From the NCBI RefSeq assembly GCF_963576675.1, contig NC_088915.1, positions 86,127,501-86,191,500 of the forward strand: a DNA stretch of 64,000 bases, written 5' to 3'. A program made the translations under genes and the position numbers. Positions 20,299-31,473 of this stretch are shown here, piece after piece. This stretch comes from Euphorbia lathyris. Its lineage: Eukaryota; Streptophyta; Magnoliopsida; Malpighiales; Euphorbiaceae. The number at the start of each line of letters is the position of its first letter. The stretch's first letter is position 1. The notes under the pieces are model-generated. The model saw nothing but the letters and a program-made list of their open reading frames with translations. It did no database searches and was not told where the DNA came from.

Positions 20299-21446
20299 TT
20301 AGAGGGTGTTTGTTTCAGCTTTTCGGAGGAGCGTTTAGCATTTCACTCCAAACCGCAGGAAATATAGTGTTTGGTTAGGTTTATATAACCGCAGCATTTA
20401 ACATTTTCTATGGAAACTGCAGCGTTTTGGAGCGTTTCACGAAAAGCTCCTATTTGAAGCTTTTCATAAACAGCTGTTTGTAGTTAGTTGTTATTGACAG
20501 AATTATCCTTTTTATTTCCATAAAATATATTTATTCTTTAACATTATTTATATTTCTACAACATAATTACCGAAAAAATAAGGTTTTGTTGCATTCAATA
20601 AATTTTTTATTTTTTATATAGATTATTTTTATGAATTTGTGTAACACATTTTTTATTTTATAATAGGATAAATACCCCCAACATTTATAGCTAGGAGCAA
20701 TTTTACCCTTAATATCTAAAATGGTGCAATTATACCCCTAATTTTGGCAGCCAAAAGCAATTTTACCCATAACATTGATAAATTGGGTCAATTTGAGAAA
20801 TGATTTATTAAACTGTCTTCTTGGTCATGAATATTGTCATCTACATTTCACATGTACACGATTTTCTAATCGTTAGTAACATATCACATACATATGATTA
20901 GATGTGATTTTTTTATTTAAGAAAAAAAATAGTCTTTTGTACGAGTTGGCCAAAAAAATTTCCAAAATTTCATCGAATTTATAAATATTAATTTTCAATT
21001 TTATTATTAAATCACAAAAAAATATGAAATCTCTTTTTTTAGAACTACTGGCATGTGCAATTGATGTATAATAAGAAATAAAATATCTATGTTTTCTAAT
21101 AATATCAGAAATCGACCCAACTTGCCAATGTTAGGGTAAAATTGCTCTTAGCTGTCAGCTTTATGGGTAAAATTGCTCCATTTTAGACATTAAGGGTATA
21201 ATTATTCCTAGTTATAAACGTTATGGGCATTTTTCACATTTTTCCTTTTATAATTTCATCGTTGATTAATTTAAAACATGTCTATTTTACACATTTTAAA
21301 TCCGAACAACAACAGTTCAATATAATTTTACCAAACACTAGTAATTAAACAGCTAATAACAAACAGCTAACAGCTTACTGCAACTGCAAACAGCTAACAG
21401 CAACCGCAACAGCTATTAGCTAACAGCTGAACCAAACAGGCCCTTA
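20299..21446. mobile_element. PIF/Harbinger-like non-autonomous element
   Basis: The element 20302-21443 is flanked by TTA on both sides (20299-20301, 21444-21446). The left terminus GAGGGTGTTTGTTTCAGC and the complement of the right terminus GGGCCTGTTTGGTTCAGC agree at 14 of 18 bases. Subterminal CAGCTAACAG repeats are dense near the right end. No transposase. A second MITE lies inside it at 20666-21246. Confidence 0.65.
20666..21246. mobile_element. foldback MITE family B, copy 1
   Basis: Inverted ends: AACATTTATAGCTAGGAG near the left, and CCTAGTTATAAACGTT near the right. The words 'GCAATTTTACCC' and 'AAAATTGCTC' mark this family, with other copies at about 32015-32456, 49425-50000 and 53900-54340. 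Confidence 0.7.
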
Positions 21447-21726
21447 CTTTTTACAACCGAGTGATTAATTGATTACATTTTGCGAGTTTAATGAGCTAAC
21501 TAGATATTTTATGCAAGTTGAGGGGCTATTGGGATACTTTAAAAGTTCAGAGGGTCAATCAAACTTTTTGAACAAGTTCGGGAACAAATGATGTAGTCAG
21601 AAAAATTAGTTAGTACTATCAAAATTTAATAAAATATTTTATCTCTAACATTAACATCCAAATAACTTTGGCAAGTGAATTTCAGACATTATTAATATAG
21701 CAAAATACAAAAAAAAAAATGTCTAT

Positions 21727-22146
21727 TGATAACTTGTCGGATTTAATTCGATGGTTCTCGTCGTAGTTACCTGCAAAACAAAACCGGAGACAGGATCTCC
21801 GGGAAAACTCTCCGACGATCAAGTCAGTTTTATGTGGAAGGCTAGTAGATTGATAACAGTATTGAGGGGAAAAATGTGAACCTACCTCCCCATTTGCTTT
21901 CATGTCTCTTTTATAAGTATCTCTAGGTAACCGCCGAGGGCGGTTACTCTTTCTATGCCACGTCCCTTACGTGGCCACCAACGTGGTTTCGTTTGTTTGA
22001 GTGAGAGGTTTAATGCCCTGTTAGGATTTCGGGGCGGTTATCCCCCGCTTCCTTTATTAGGAGCCCATTTGATCTTGAACCATGGGCCTAAGTATAGGTT
22101 GGGCCCGTGTTTATGATTCGGCCCGGTTTGGCTTCGCGGATCATCA
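21727..22146 (-). repeat. 3' LTR of the Tat element
   Basis: 420 bp. On the - strand it starts TGATGATCC and ends GTTATCA. A TATA-type box (CTTATAAAAG on -) lies at 21908-21917. The polypurine tract (AAGGGGGAGG on -) lies at about 22151-22161, just right of the LTR on +. Confidence 0.92.
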
Positions 22147-22390
22147 CATGCCTCCCCCTTAGTTTGGCAAGAGCCCTTTAGGGTCTTTTCATATGTTATA
22201 GGCAACTCTTCGTCTTTGTCTGGATATTCAAAATTCGAAAGTGGTTCTTTCGTTCTCCGTCATTTCCTCTCCGGCGTCAACATCTTTGCGTTCGTTCTTC
22301 TCTGTATTCTTTCTCACATGTAAGTTTTTCCCTTCTGTAACTTGCAGCTCGTTCAACTATTTCTTATTTCTGTTCGTTCCCTTCCCTGAT

Positions 22391-24708
22391 ATGTCGAACC
22401 CTGAACTTGATTTCGCACCTTTCGACGAAAATTACGATCGCGAGGTATCTCACGAGGTCGAGGAGATGGTTGATGAAGTTTCAACTAGCTCTCCTAGGTC
22501 GGACTCTCATCCTGCCGATTTTCTCCATTTGGCGAATACAACTGATGAGGGCCTAGGCTTCGACCCCAAGAAGTTGATTCCACCACTTGTCCCAACTCCC
22601 CATTTATTACCGAAAAAGGATAGGTCCGGAAGCTTAGTTTGCCGCGAGACGATTGACGACTTGCGGGAGCAGTATCCTTGGCTTCAAGGCCTGGAGACAA
22701 GCATTCCCGGGGAAAATAGAGGGCCTGGCGACTACCCAAAGGGGTACTTTACCATTTTTGTCGCCCAGATTATCTGCGGTTTCACGTATCCGCTGGCGGA
22801 TGAGATTGCTTCCATCCTTGGTGGTTATGGAATCGCACCTGGACAACTGCATCCCAATGGATGGGCCGACTTAACCCTAGATAAGTTTCTGGCGGATTGT
22901 CTGGAGGTTCCCCTCTCGCTCAAGATTTTCTCTAAGCTTCATCATTTCAAGAGTTCGGGGGAGTACTTTACTTTCATCCGACAGAGCGGTTACTACGGCT
23001 TTGATGAGAAGTCGAACAAAATCCGTGAGTGGGATAAGTCCTATTTCTTCATTAAGTTCCATGAAGGGAATCCAAACTTTCTTCGCTGCTGGGGCCGACC
23101 CAATGTAAAGAGTTTGAACTTTGGTTACCCCAGTAAGGAAGAATCCGCTATTATAAAGTTCTTGAAGAGTACTCCTCCTTTTGTATGGACATATGATCAG
23201 GCATTCCATATGCTAAGAAGCCGAGTAGCGATTGCCTACCGCGAGGGAGATCGTGTTGTCTATATCCCTTATTGTGTTTTTGTACAAGGTACTATTAACT
23301 TATTTCCAAGTTGATGATTTCTTTTAACCCTTTGCAGGGGTGATCCTTTATCTCAACTCGCTGCAGATCGGGAAGCGAAAGCCCTGGCGAGAAGGAAGAA
23401 GCGGATGGCGGGAACAACTTCTGTTGCAGGGGCGAATTCTCCTGTGGGGGCGACTTCTGTTGAGGCGGCTTCCCCCACAATTGCTTCCGTTTCACAGGGC
23501 CCCGCTTCTGTTTCTGAGGAGCTTCCCTTAAATAGGAAGCGGAAGAGTAATGTGGATGTGGAGTCTTCTCGCCCTAGGAAGAAGAATACCTCTGTATCCT
23601 TGCCTGTCGGTGGTACATCTACATCCACTCCATCCAAAGCCAAGGGCGGTACCCCATTTCATGAGGTATCATAATTTATTCGCTCTTCTTGCGTTATTTA
23701 TTTTCTCTTATCAGTTTTCGCTGTTCTCCTGACCCTTCTCCTTGTGTATCCATAGCTGATTCCTGATATCAGCGGATGGTGGACCAGAACTTTTGGTAAA
23801 GCCGTGAGCTTTTCCTGTAGGGACATTGTTTCTTCCATATGCAATGTCCTTAGGCGACTTCCCTCCGCTTCTCGTGTGCGCGAATAGGTGCCGCTTCTGA
23901 CTGCCATGGAGGGGATTGAGAAGCGTGCTATAGAGGTATATTGCTTTCTACTCATGTTCCATCCCTCAAATGCACGTCTCCATTCGCTCTTTTTATTCAC
24001 GTATCGTCCTATATGCAGATTATCAATTTCGCGGAGGGTGCTCTTTGCAGGGATGCTGAACGAGCTAGAGAGCTGGAAAGCATTGGCACTGAATTGGCGA
24101 CTCAGAAGTCGCTTTTTGATGATGTCCAAGGCAAAGTAAAGGCCCTTGAAGGTGCTTGTCAGAAGGCCATCAGTGAGAAGGAGGAAGCTCTCAAATCCCT
24201 CCAGGCTAAGTCCGATGAGCTTCAGAAGGTTATTGATGATCTGAATTCGTCCAAGGAAGCTTTGGAGATGCAAAAGAGGAGGGTCGAGGAGATCACCGCT
24301 GAAGATGGTGCTCGCATCTATTGGTATGGAGAGCGGATTCATGCGGCTTATGAGCATGGACATCCAGATCATGTACTTAATCGCCCCAAGGTTCCCATTC
24401 CTGAAAAGGATTTAGCTGAAAAATGGGACAAGTTGGAGGCCGAGGATGCCGATATGGATGAGGTACTTCTCCTAGATTGGCAGAGTTTTCATGACTCTCC
24501 AATTAGCTATGAGATCCCAAATCAGAACGTAGAAGGAGGGGTACCACAAGATGTTTCTCACGTTGAACAAGAGGTACCTCGCTCTGATGCGGTTACTAAT
24601 TTGACTGTTGGGGATTCGCTTGAAGCAGATCACCCCACAGGAGAAGATGAAGGAGCCGCTGAAGGCGAAGGGGGCAATAGAGGCGAAGGAGAAGAAACTG
24701 TAGTATAA
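22391..24708 (+). CDS. antisense extra gene of the Tat element: putative gypsy-type transposon domain plus coiled coil, spliced
   Basis: Start chosen at MSNPELDF (22391). Exon 1 (22391 to about 23288) encodes the 'putative gypsy type transposon' domain: GDYPKGYFTIF, ILGGYGIAPGQLHPNGWADL and FKSSGEYFTFIRQSGYYG. Exon 2 (about 23338-23665) encodes a basic Ser/Pro-rich linker with NRKRKS. Exon 3 is 23756-23935 and exon 4 24019-24708 encodes a long Glu/Lys-rich coiled coil (ALCRDAERAREL to EITAED) and an acidic tail ending EETVV. Introns 2 and 3 have GT-AG borders in phase 0. Intron 1 would be only 49 bases and joins out of phase, and exon 3 holds an in-frame TAG at 23885-23887. This copy is therefore defective. 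The function of these genes is unknown; they are known companions of Tat elements. Confidence 0.75.
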
Positions 24709-25352
24709 TTTTATTTATATCCGAACTGTTGTATGTAACAAACTGCCAGTATATATATCAACCGAGCGACTTTGCCGCCGCTTTACATATGCGCAATTAT
24801 TGTTTTATTCTTCTTCGCTTTAATGCCGGTTATTTTCGTATGCGACCCTTGCCTCTTGCTGACTTCATACTTGTAATTTTTCGTAGTTAGTTTTGTTTTC
24901 ATTAGGGTGGCCATACCCTTTTTGCAATTTTTTGAGTACTCATTTATTCGCTTAATTTTATGCCTTATAATTTTTCAAATAATCATAAGGTTAGCCATAA
25001 GGTTTTGCGAATGATGCGTAATCATGCATCCGCCTTTCTTTTGTAGGCAACACATTTATGTGTTTAAGGTTAACCATAAGGTTTTGCGAATGATGCGTAA
25101 TCATGCATCCGCCTTTCTTTTGTAGGCAACACATTTATGTGTTTGTATTAGCAGTTTGAAAAGGACCTGCATTCAGCCGTAGCATACTGAATAATTGTAA
25201 CCAATGAACCTCTTTATTGATAAAGAAAAAAGACTTCTTGTTACATGGGTACCTAAACTGTGTGGGATCAAAGCCTCACTAAAAGCTTTTATCAGAAAAC
25301 CCAGTGGGAAAAAACTCATAAAAGGAAAAAGAGTACTCGCCATTTCCCTGAA
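24709..25352. other. Tat spacer between the two convergent genes
   Basis: Non-coding on both strands. It contains a direct tandem repeat of a 79-bp unit (24987-25065 and 25066-25144, AAGGTTAGCC/AAGGTTAACC...), the two units differing at very few bases. Confidence 0.75.
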
Positions 25353-28300
25353 CTACTCGGCCTGTTTATATAGGCGTAGATTCTCTAGATTCCAGGTGCG
25401 CGGGAGCTTTTTGCCGCTCATTTCTTCTATTTCAAAAGTTGATGGTCCCAACTTCTTGGATACCCTGTAAGGCCCGATCCAGTTGACGCCTAATTTTCCT
25501 TTGCCTTCTCTGGACTGTATTTTATCTGCTTTTTTCAAGACCAAGTCGCTCTCATTGATTATCACCTTTCGCACCCTTCTGTCATGATACTTCTTGATTC
25601 TATTGCGATATAATGCCATTCGCATGTAAGCTTTTTCCCTTCGTTCTTCAACAGAATCCAATGCATCTCTAATGTTGATAGGATTTTGGGTGTCGCAGTA
25701 ATAAATTACCCGATCTGTAGGCGACTTGATTTCAACAGGTAGGACTGCTTCGGCTCCATAAACCAGCGAGAAAGGTGTTTCGCCTATTGCTGCTTTTACA
25801 GAGGTTCTGTATGCCCATAACATATGAGGTATCTCATCCGCCCAACCTGTTTTCTTATCACCTAGTCGCTTCTTGATTCCCTGAACCATGGCCCTGTTGG
25901 TAACCTCTGTCATACCATTCGACCGGGGATGATTTACGGAAGAAAAATGATTCTTGATCCCCATGCTTTCGCAATATGCTTTGAACTTGACACAGTTGAA
26001 CTGGGTGCCATTGTCGGTTATAAGCGTTTGTGGGATTCCAAACCGCATGATAATGTTCTCTCGTAAGAACTCGATCATTCGCTCAGGTGTTTGAGCGGTT
26101 ACTGCCTCCGCTTCTACCCATTTGCTGAAGTGGTCAACTGCGACTATCAAGTACTTCCTTTTCTTTGTTGTTTCTGGGAACGGACCCACTATATCGATTC
26201 CCCATGTCGCGAATGGCCACGCCGTCATTATAGTGACTTGTTCGGCTCCGGGAACATGCTTTTCATTTGCATGGATTTGACAGCTGTGACATTCTGCTAC
26301 CATCTTCTGGGAATCCTCCACCACCTTTGGCCAATAATAACCCATCAACTTGACTTTTCTTGCCAACGCCGCGGATGCTTCATGTGCGCCACAAATTCCT
26401 TCATGGAGTTCTCGCAGCACGTAGTCTCCTTCATTGCGGCTAATACATTTCAACCATGGACATGTATATGATTTTCGGTATAAAGTTCCATCCCGAATTG
26501 AGTATCTTGCTGACTGCCCGAGTAGCTTTCTAGCTAAACTTTTATCAACCGGCAAATCTCCATGTTCTAGATAGTGGCGGATGGGCATCCGCCAATCTTC
26601 ATCGTCTTCTAGCTCTTCGATGACCATAATCTGATCGGCTTCGAATGCTGGTGACGACCTTATTTCCAAATTACATGCCTTTTGACTCCATGGGTCTCTA
26701 CTCGCTGCTGCCTTTGCCAACTCATCAGCCTTTGTGTTCTGGCCTCTTGGAACATGCACCATCTCCCAGATGACTCCTTTATGTGTTAACTCCTGCGTCA
26801 ATCTGCCGACAACCTGATGGTACCTGACCAGATCCTCCTGTTTCACCAGATAATTTTTTTGTGATCTGATTTATCATAAGTTTAGAGTCGCTGTAGATTA
26901 CCACTCTTTCTGGCATAAGTTCATTAAGCAACTTCAATCCGCATATCATTGCTTCATACTCCGCGGTATTGTTGGTAGTTTTGAATGTTAACCGTGCCGC
27001 ATAGTACAGGCGAATAACATCCGGACCCTTGATGGCGACTCCTAGTCCAGCTCCATCTGTAGATAATGCTCCATCTGTGAACATACTCCACTCTACTTTT
27101 TGTGCCTTTGGACATTCGTCTTCATCCCATGTGAACTCATTCACGAAATCGGTAAGTACTTGACTTTTTAGAGCTGGTCTTCCTTCGTAGCGAATATCGA
27201 ACTCTCCCAAGCGAATTGACCACTCCATTAATCGGCCGGATGCATCAGGTTTCTATAGTACCTTTCGCATTGGAATTCCAGTTCTCACAATGATAGTATG
27301 CGCCTGAAAGTATGGCTTTAACCTAGCCGCCGTGGTTATCACCGCGAGGGCCATTTTGTCTAACCTCGAATATCGAAGTTCTGCGTCCTTCAAGACTTTA
27401 CTCACGTAGTACACCGGATATTATTGCCCTTCTTCTTCCCGTACCATTACGGTGCATATCGCCGTGCTGGTGACGGATACATAAAGAAATAAATCCTCTC
27501 CATCCTCTGGCCTGCTCATTAAGGGCGGATAACATAGTAATCGTTTTATCCCCTCGAATGCTTCTTGACAATCCGGTGTCCATTCAAAGGACTTAGATTT
27601 TTTGATGGCATTGTAGAAAGGTAGACATCTTCTAGCCGAGCATGATATGAACCGCCCTAATGCCACCAACCGCCCATTGAGTCGCTGTACTTCTCTTATA
27701 TTCCTCGGTGTCTTCATCTCCATCACTGCTTTAACCTTCTCAGGATTCGCCTCAACTCCCTTGCCACTAACAATGAAACCCAGGAACTTCCCTGCTCTTG
27801 CTCCAAACGTGCATTTCTCTGGGTTCAATTTGAGGCCATATTTGATCAGCACTTCCAGGATTTCTTTAATATCCTGCGGGTGGTCTTGCATCTTCTTGCT
27901 TTTAATGATCATGTCATCTACATAGATCGAGAAGTTCTCGCTTGATTTGTTTGAAAATATTTTGTTCATCATCCGTTGATAGGTTGCTCCAGCATTTTTC
28001 AGTCCAAAGGGCATCACCTTGAAGCAATAAGTTGCCTGATGAGTTATGAATGACGTCTTGATCTCATCCGCCTTCTCCATTGGTATCTGGTGGTAACTGG
28101 ATTTCACATCGGTGAACGATAAAGCTTCAAATCCCGCAGTCCCATCTACCAATATATCAATGTTAGGTAGCGGATACATATCCTTCGGACAAGCTTTATT
28201 CAGATCTTTGAAGTCTACGCACATTCTGTACGTTCCATTTGGCTTTTTGACTAGCACCACATTGGCTAGCCACTCCGGATAGGTGACTTCTCGAATTGCA

Positions 28301-28917
28301 TCTGATTTTAGCAAATCCGCCACTGCTTTTTCAATCGCCTTCTGCCTCTCTGGAGCATGTCCTCTCTTTTTCTGTCGCACTGGGGTTGCACTTTTGTCCA
28401 CATTCAAACGATGTGTCGCTATTTCTGGGCTTATCCCCTTCAGCACTTCATTTGGAGCGGCGAATGCCGACTCGCACTGGATCAACACATCGGTAATGGC
28501 TTTCTTCGTTTCCTCTGGAAGTCCTGCCGCTATCCGTACATTCTTGTCATTTGAGATGGCGAATAGTTCTGTTTCTCCTAATGCTTCAGCCGGCAACTTC
28601 TCATCAACTTTATCCTCTTCATCTGGCTTTGGTTCAAGTGACAATGTATAAGCTTGTTGAGATATAAGTTGATCTCCCTCAACAACGACTCGCCCTTGGT
28701 GTGTTGGCAAATGCAATGTCAAATGCTTCATTGAAATGAGCGACTCCGTTTCCGATAGGAACGGACGCCCCAGGATTATATTATAAGCCAATGGGAGATC
28801 AACAATTGCGAACTCCAGATCACCTCGCCATTTTAGATTTTTATCGCCCATTTCTGTCTCCAACACCACCTGTCCACTTGTTTGAGATGATTGACCTCCA
28901 AAACCAGTTACATCCAT
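25353..28917 (-). pseudogene. Tat-element pol: protease end, reverse transcriptase, two RNase H domains, integrase, disrupted
   Basis: Reverse transcriptase motifs: YPLPNIDILVDGTAG, FTDVKSSYHQIPM, MPFGLKNAGATYQRMMN and YVDDMIIKS. The gypsy RNase H (EAFEGIKRLL) follows, then a second plant-type RNase H (WSMFTDGALSTDGAGLG, NNTAEYEAM, IYSDSKLMINQI, PRGQNTKADELAKAA), then integrase with an H-H-C-C finger (HEGICGAHEA to CHSCQ), WGIDIVGPFP, ITDNGTQF and NHPRSNGMTE. In-frame stops: TAA at 27421-27423 (after EEEGQ) and TAG at 27253-27255 (after MRKVL). A +1 shift falls in a run of A near 26855-26865, where seven As stand where six would keep the frame. Non-functional as read. Confidence 0.9.
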
Positions 28918-28932
28918 GAACGTATGTTCTAC

Positions 28933-29607
28933 TCACTCGTCGTTAATTCCCAATTTGTTGAATGCAGTTCGAGTAATAACATTGCAAGAACTGCCTGTAT
29001 CGATAAGGACCCGCTTAACGTCCCATCCTTCAATGGCCACCGTAATCACCAACGCATCTGCATGCGGCTCCGTGATTCGTGCAAATGAGTAATTGAGGGC
29101 ATCCTCCCTACTCGTGTTGCTTTTTCGCTGTTCACGGCGAGCCCTTTTTGTTGGAGGCTCATAGATCCCGCCTGTTATCACGTTAATCACTCCTTTTTTC
29201 TGCTTCTTTTCTGGTCTTACTTCTACCTCACGCGGAAGTGTTACCTTTTCATCCATCGTTTCTTTTCTAACGAATTGACTCAGTTTGCCTCTCTCAATCA
29301 GCTTTTCAATCTCCCTCTTCAGTTCGTAGCAATCGTTCGTGTCATGGCCATTCAATCTGTGGAACCTGCAATATTTGTTAGGATATCGCCCCAAACTAGT
29401 TCGACCTTTCGTCTCAGGAAACTGCACATCCTTCTTCAGGGGGTTCTTTTCAATCCAAAGTAACACCTCATGGCGAGTCGTATTCAATGGCGTTTGATAT
29501 CCCCCTCCCTGGAAGGAGCGATCGCCCTTCCGAACAAAATTACCCTTGGACTGGGTTTGATTTTGATGGCGCCGATTGTCCGAAGCGGATCTAGTGGCAT
29601 CTCTTTC
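28933..29607 (-). pseudogene. Tat gag C-terminus and protease
   Basis: In the same frame as gag, after an in-frame TGA (29608-29610). It contains a CCHC-like zinc knuckle region (YCRFHRLNGHDTNDCYELK) and the aspartic protease active site RVLIDTGSSCNVI. It ends at an in-frame TGA (28933-28935), after which the same frame continues into the reverse transcriptase part. Confidence 0.85.
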
Positions 29608-30984
29608 TCACCGGGTTTGAGCTCTATGTTCCCTGTTGACATCATCCACTTCCATGAACTCCTTTGCTATCTTCATGAGTTCGGCCACTATGCGTGGCTT
29701 GTTGCGGATGATTTCCTCCCGCATGCTCCAATCTGTGGTTCCATCCGCCATTATGTTGCGGATGCTCACGATATCCGGGTTCTGTAGTCGCACCAGAATA
29801 TCATTGAAGGCTACAACAAATTCCCTTAGGGAATTGTAATTTCTCTGTTTGATCTCTTTCAGCTGTCTATCCGTCACATCTGCTGCTTTACAGCCCACGA
29901 ACTTTGCACAGAAATCACGACTGTATTGAGTCCAGTTGTGAATAGATTCAGTAGGTAGAGACCAAAACCAATCGGATGCTGCACCGCCCAAAGTGGTCGA
30001 GAACAATTGGCAAATTATGCTTTCGCTTGCTCCTGCAACATCCATCAACTCCCTATAGTTTCTAACATGTGCCTCAGGGTCAGAATTTGGATCCCCATAG
30101 TATTTAGGTATCACCGGCGCTTTTATTCTGTGATCTGGAATAAACTCCCGCAACGATGGGGCAAAAGGCGAATCACTCTGCACCACTGCTCTCGCCCTAG
30201 GTGTGTACCCCATTCGCTCCATCATGCTTCGCAGTTGATCTTCCAATTCAGTATTGGGTTCCCGCCGAACTTCTTCCATCCGCTGCTGGTGAATTCTGGG
30301 TGACATCCACCCGCCATACTGTGTCGACGTTTGTTCTCGCTGTGGGTCTAACCGTTGTCCAGTTATAGGATCAAAGTTCCAAGTGTGCTCCCGCCCAGAC
30401 ATATTCATTCCAGACGTCATCAACTCTGAATGTCTGTGGACAAAGGGCTCCGTTTGTTGTAGCGGAAGAATTCCTTGCATTCCTGACATCGGCTGGGATG
30501 TTTGCCAGGTCGGATGGATCGTCATAATAGGATCTTGGTGCGAGTAGTTGCCTGGATGGCTCTGTGGGTTCATGCGACTACTCTGACCCATCCGATTTGT
30601 CTCTCGAGATGGCTGCGGAAGCGCAGATATGGCAGGAATAGTCGGTGATTGTGTCGAGATGACAACGGGTTCTTGAGGAGCAGCCGCTACGGCGGTATTG
30701 TGATCAGCGATTGCAGTTAACAAACTAATCATTCGATCTCCAGCCGCTTGGCTCATAGTCGAAGACAAGACTTGTCCTGCCATCTGTACGAAATCGCTAT
30801 TGGACATCTCCCTCTCAGTTTGCACTTGGACCTCCAATAATGGACTCAACTGTCCCGAAGGATTCGACGAGCTGGGTACCACAGGCTGTGTACTCGCAGG
30901 CTGCGAATTCACAGTCCGTGGACCTCTTGAGTTCATACTAGTTGATCTGGTTGTAACTTCGGTCGCTCGTGATGGTTCTGACAT
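29608..30984 (-). CDS. Tat gag, N-terminal and central part
   Basis: Starts at MSEPSRATEV, the first ATG downstream of the 5' LTR. A Ser/Thr/Pro/Gln-rich N-terminal half is followed by the retrotransposon gag domain: IPKYYGDPNSDPEAHVRNYR, FSTTLGGAASDWFWSLP, YSRDFCAKFVGCKAAD, LKEIKQRNYNSLREFVVAF. The frame is interrupted by TGA at 29608-29610 just before the basic region and zinc knuckle. The sequence is consistent with a CGA codon changed to TGA. Gag would form the virus-like particle; this copy would make a 458-residue truncated form. Confidence 0.88.
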   Translation of the reverse strand: MSEPSRATEVTTRSTSMNSRGPRTVNSQPASTQPVVPSSSNPSGQLSPLLEVQVQTEREMSNSDFVQMAGQVLSSTMSQAAGDRMISLLTAIADHNTAVAAAPQEPVVISTQSPTIPAISALPQPSRETNRMGQSSRMNPQSHPGNYSHQDPIMTIHPTWQTSQPMSGMQGILPLQQTEPFVHRHSELMTSGMNMSGREHTWNFDPITGQRLDPQREQTSTQYGGWMSPRIHQQRMEEVRREPNTELEDQLRSMMERMGYTPRARAVVQSDSPFAPSLREFIPDHRIKAPVIPKYYGDPNSDPEAHVRNYRELMDVAGASESIICQLFSTTLGGAASDWFWSLPTESIHNWTQYSRDFCAKFVGCKAADVTDRQLKEIKQRNYNSLREFVVAFNDILVRLQNPDIVSIRNIMADGTTDWSMREEIIRNKPRIVAELMKIAKEFMEVDDVNREHRAQTR

Positions 30985-31021
30985 GTTCTTTGTGTACCTT
31001 TACCCAGATGTTGGTAAAAAA

Positions 31022-31042
31022 GGTCCACCTTCACCGCACCAA
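31022..31042 (-). other. candidate primer-binding site of the Tat element
   Basis: On the - strand the bases after the 5' LTR read TTGGTGCGGTGAAGG. The position is right for a primer-binding site; I could not assign the tRNA. Confidence 0.5.
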
Positions 31043-31468
31043 TGATAACTTGTCGGATTTAATTCGATGGTCCTCGTCGTAGTTACCTGCAAAACAAAAC
31101 CGGAGACAGGATCTCCGGGAAAACTCTCCGACGATCAAGTTAGTTTTATGTGGAAGGCTAGTAGATTGATAACAGTATTGAGGGGGAAAATGTGAACCTA
31201 CCTCCCCATTTGCTTTCATGTCTCTTTTATAAGTATCTCTAGGTAACCGCCGAGGGCGGTTACTCTTTCTATGCCACGTCCCTTACGTGGCCACCAACGT
31301 GGTTTCGTTTGTTTGAGTGGGAGGTTTAATGCCCTGTTAGGATTTTGGGGCGGTTATCCGCTTTACCCGCTTCCTTTATTAGGAGCCCATTTGATCTTGA
31401 ACCATGGGCCTAAGTATAGGTTGGGCCCGTGTTTATGATTCGGCCCGATTTGGCTTCACGGATCATCA
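31043..31468 (-). repeat. 5' LTR of the Tat element
   Basis: 426 bp with the same termini as the 3' LTR. The TATA-type box (CTTATAAAAG on -) is at 31223-31232 and would drive gag-pol. It contains a 6-bp stretch near 31360 absent from the 3' LTR. Confidence 0.92.
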
Positions 31469-31473
31469 TCTAT

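Larger units (their letters stand above)
19963..21595. mobile_element. foldback MITE family A, copy 1, split by another element
   Basis: The left arm (TTAATATATCATTTATCC, TTTGTCCAAAAAGCCTGATTG, CACTCGGTCGTAAAAAAG) is inverted in the right arm (ACAACCGAGTGATTAATTG, CAATCAAACTTTTTGAACAAG). A close relative at 42146-42654 is uninterrupted. Inside copy 1 a 1.1-kb element sits at 20302-21443. Confidence 0.75.
21722..31473 (-). mobile_element. complete Ty3/gypsy Tat-lineage (Retand-type) element with TSD
   Basis: The element 21727-31468 (9.7 kb) is flanked by the 5-bp repeat TCTAT (21722-21726, 31469-31473). LTRs of 420 and 426 bp differ at about seven bases plus one 6-bp indel. On the - strand the order is LTR, gag, protease, reverse transcriptase, RNase H, a second (plant-type) RNase H, integrase, then a spacer with a gene on the opposite strand, polypurine tract and LTR. 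A second RNase H and an antisense extra gene before the 3' LTR are hallmarks of Tat/Retand elements. Several nonsense changes and one frameshift make it defective. Confidence 0.93.

Noticed and set aside
22320..22347. A 5' UTR intron in the Tat antisense gene (GTAAGT...TTGCAG)
   Set aside because: Only about 28 bases, too short to be spliced.
22241..22390. Upstream ATG extension of the Tat antisense gene
   Set aside because: The 50 extra residues are hydrophobic, low-complexity and not part of the domain; MSNPELDF fits better.
24987..25144. CRISPR-like array from the paired 79-bp repeats
   Set aside because: Only two adjacent units without spacers, in a plant retroelement.
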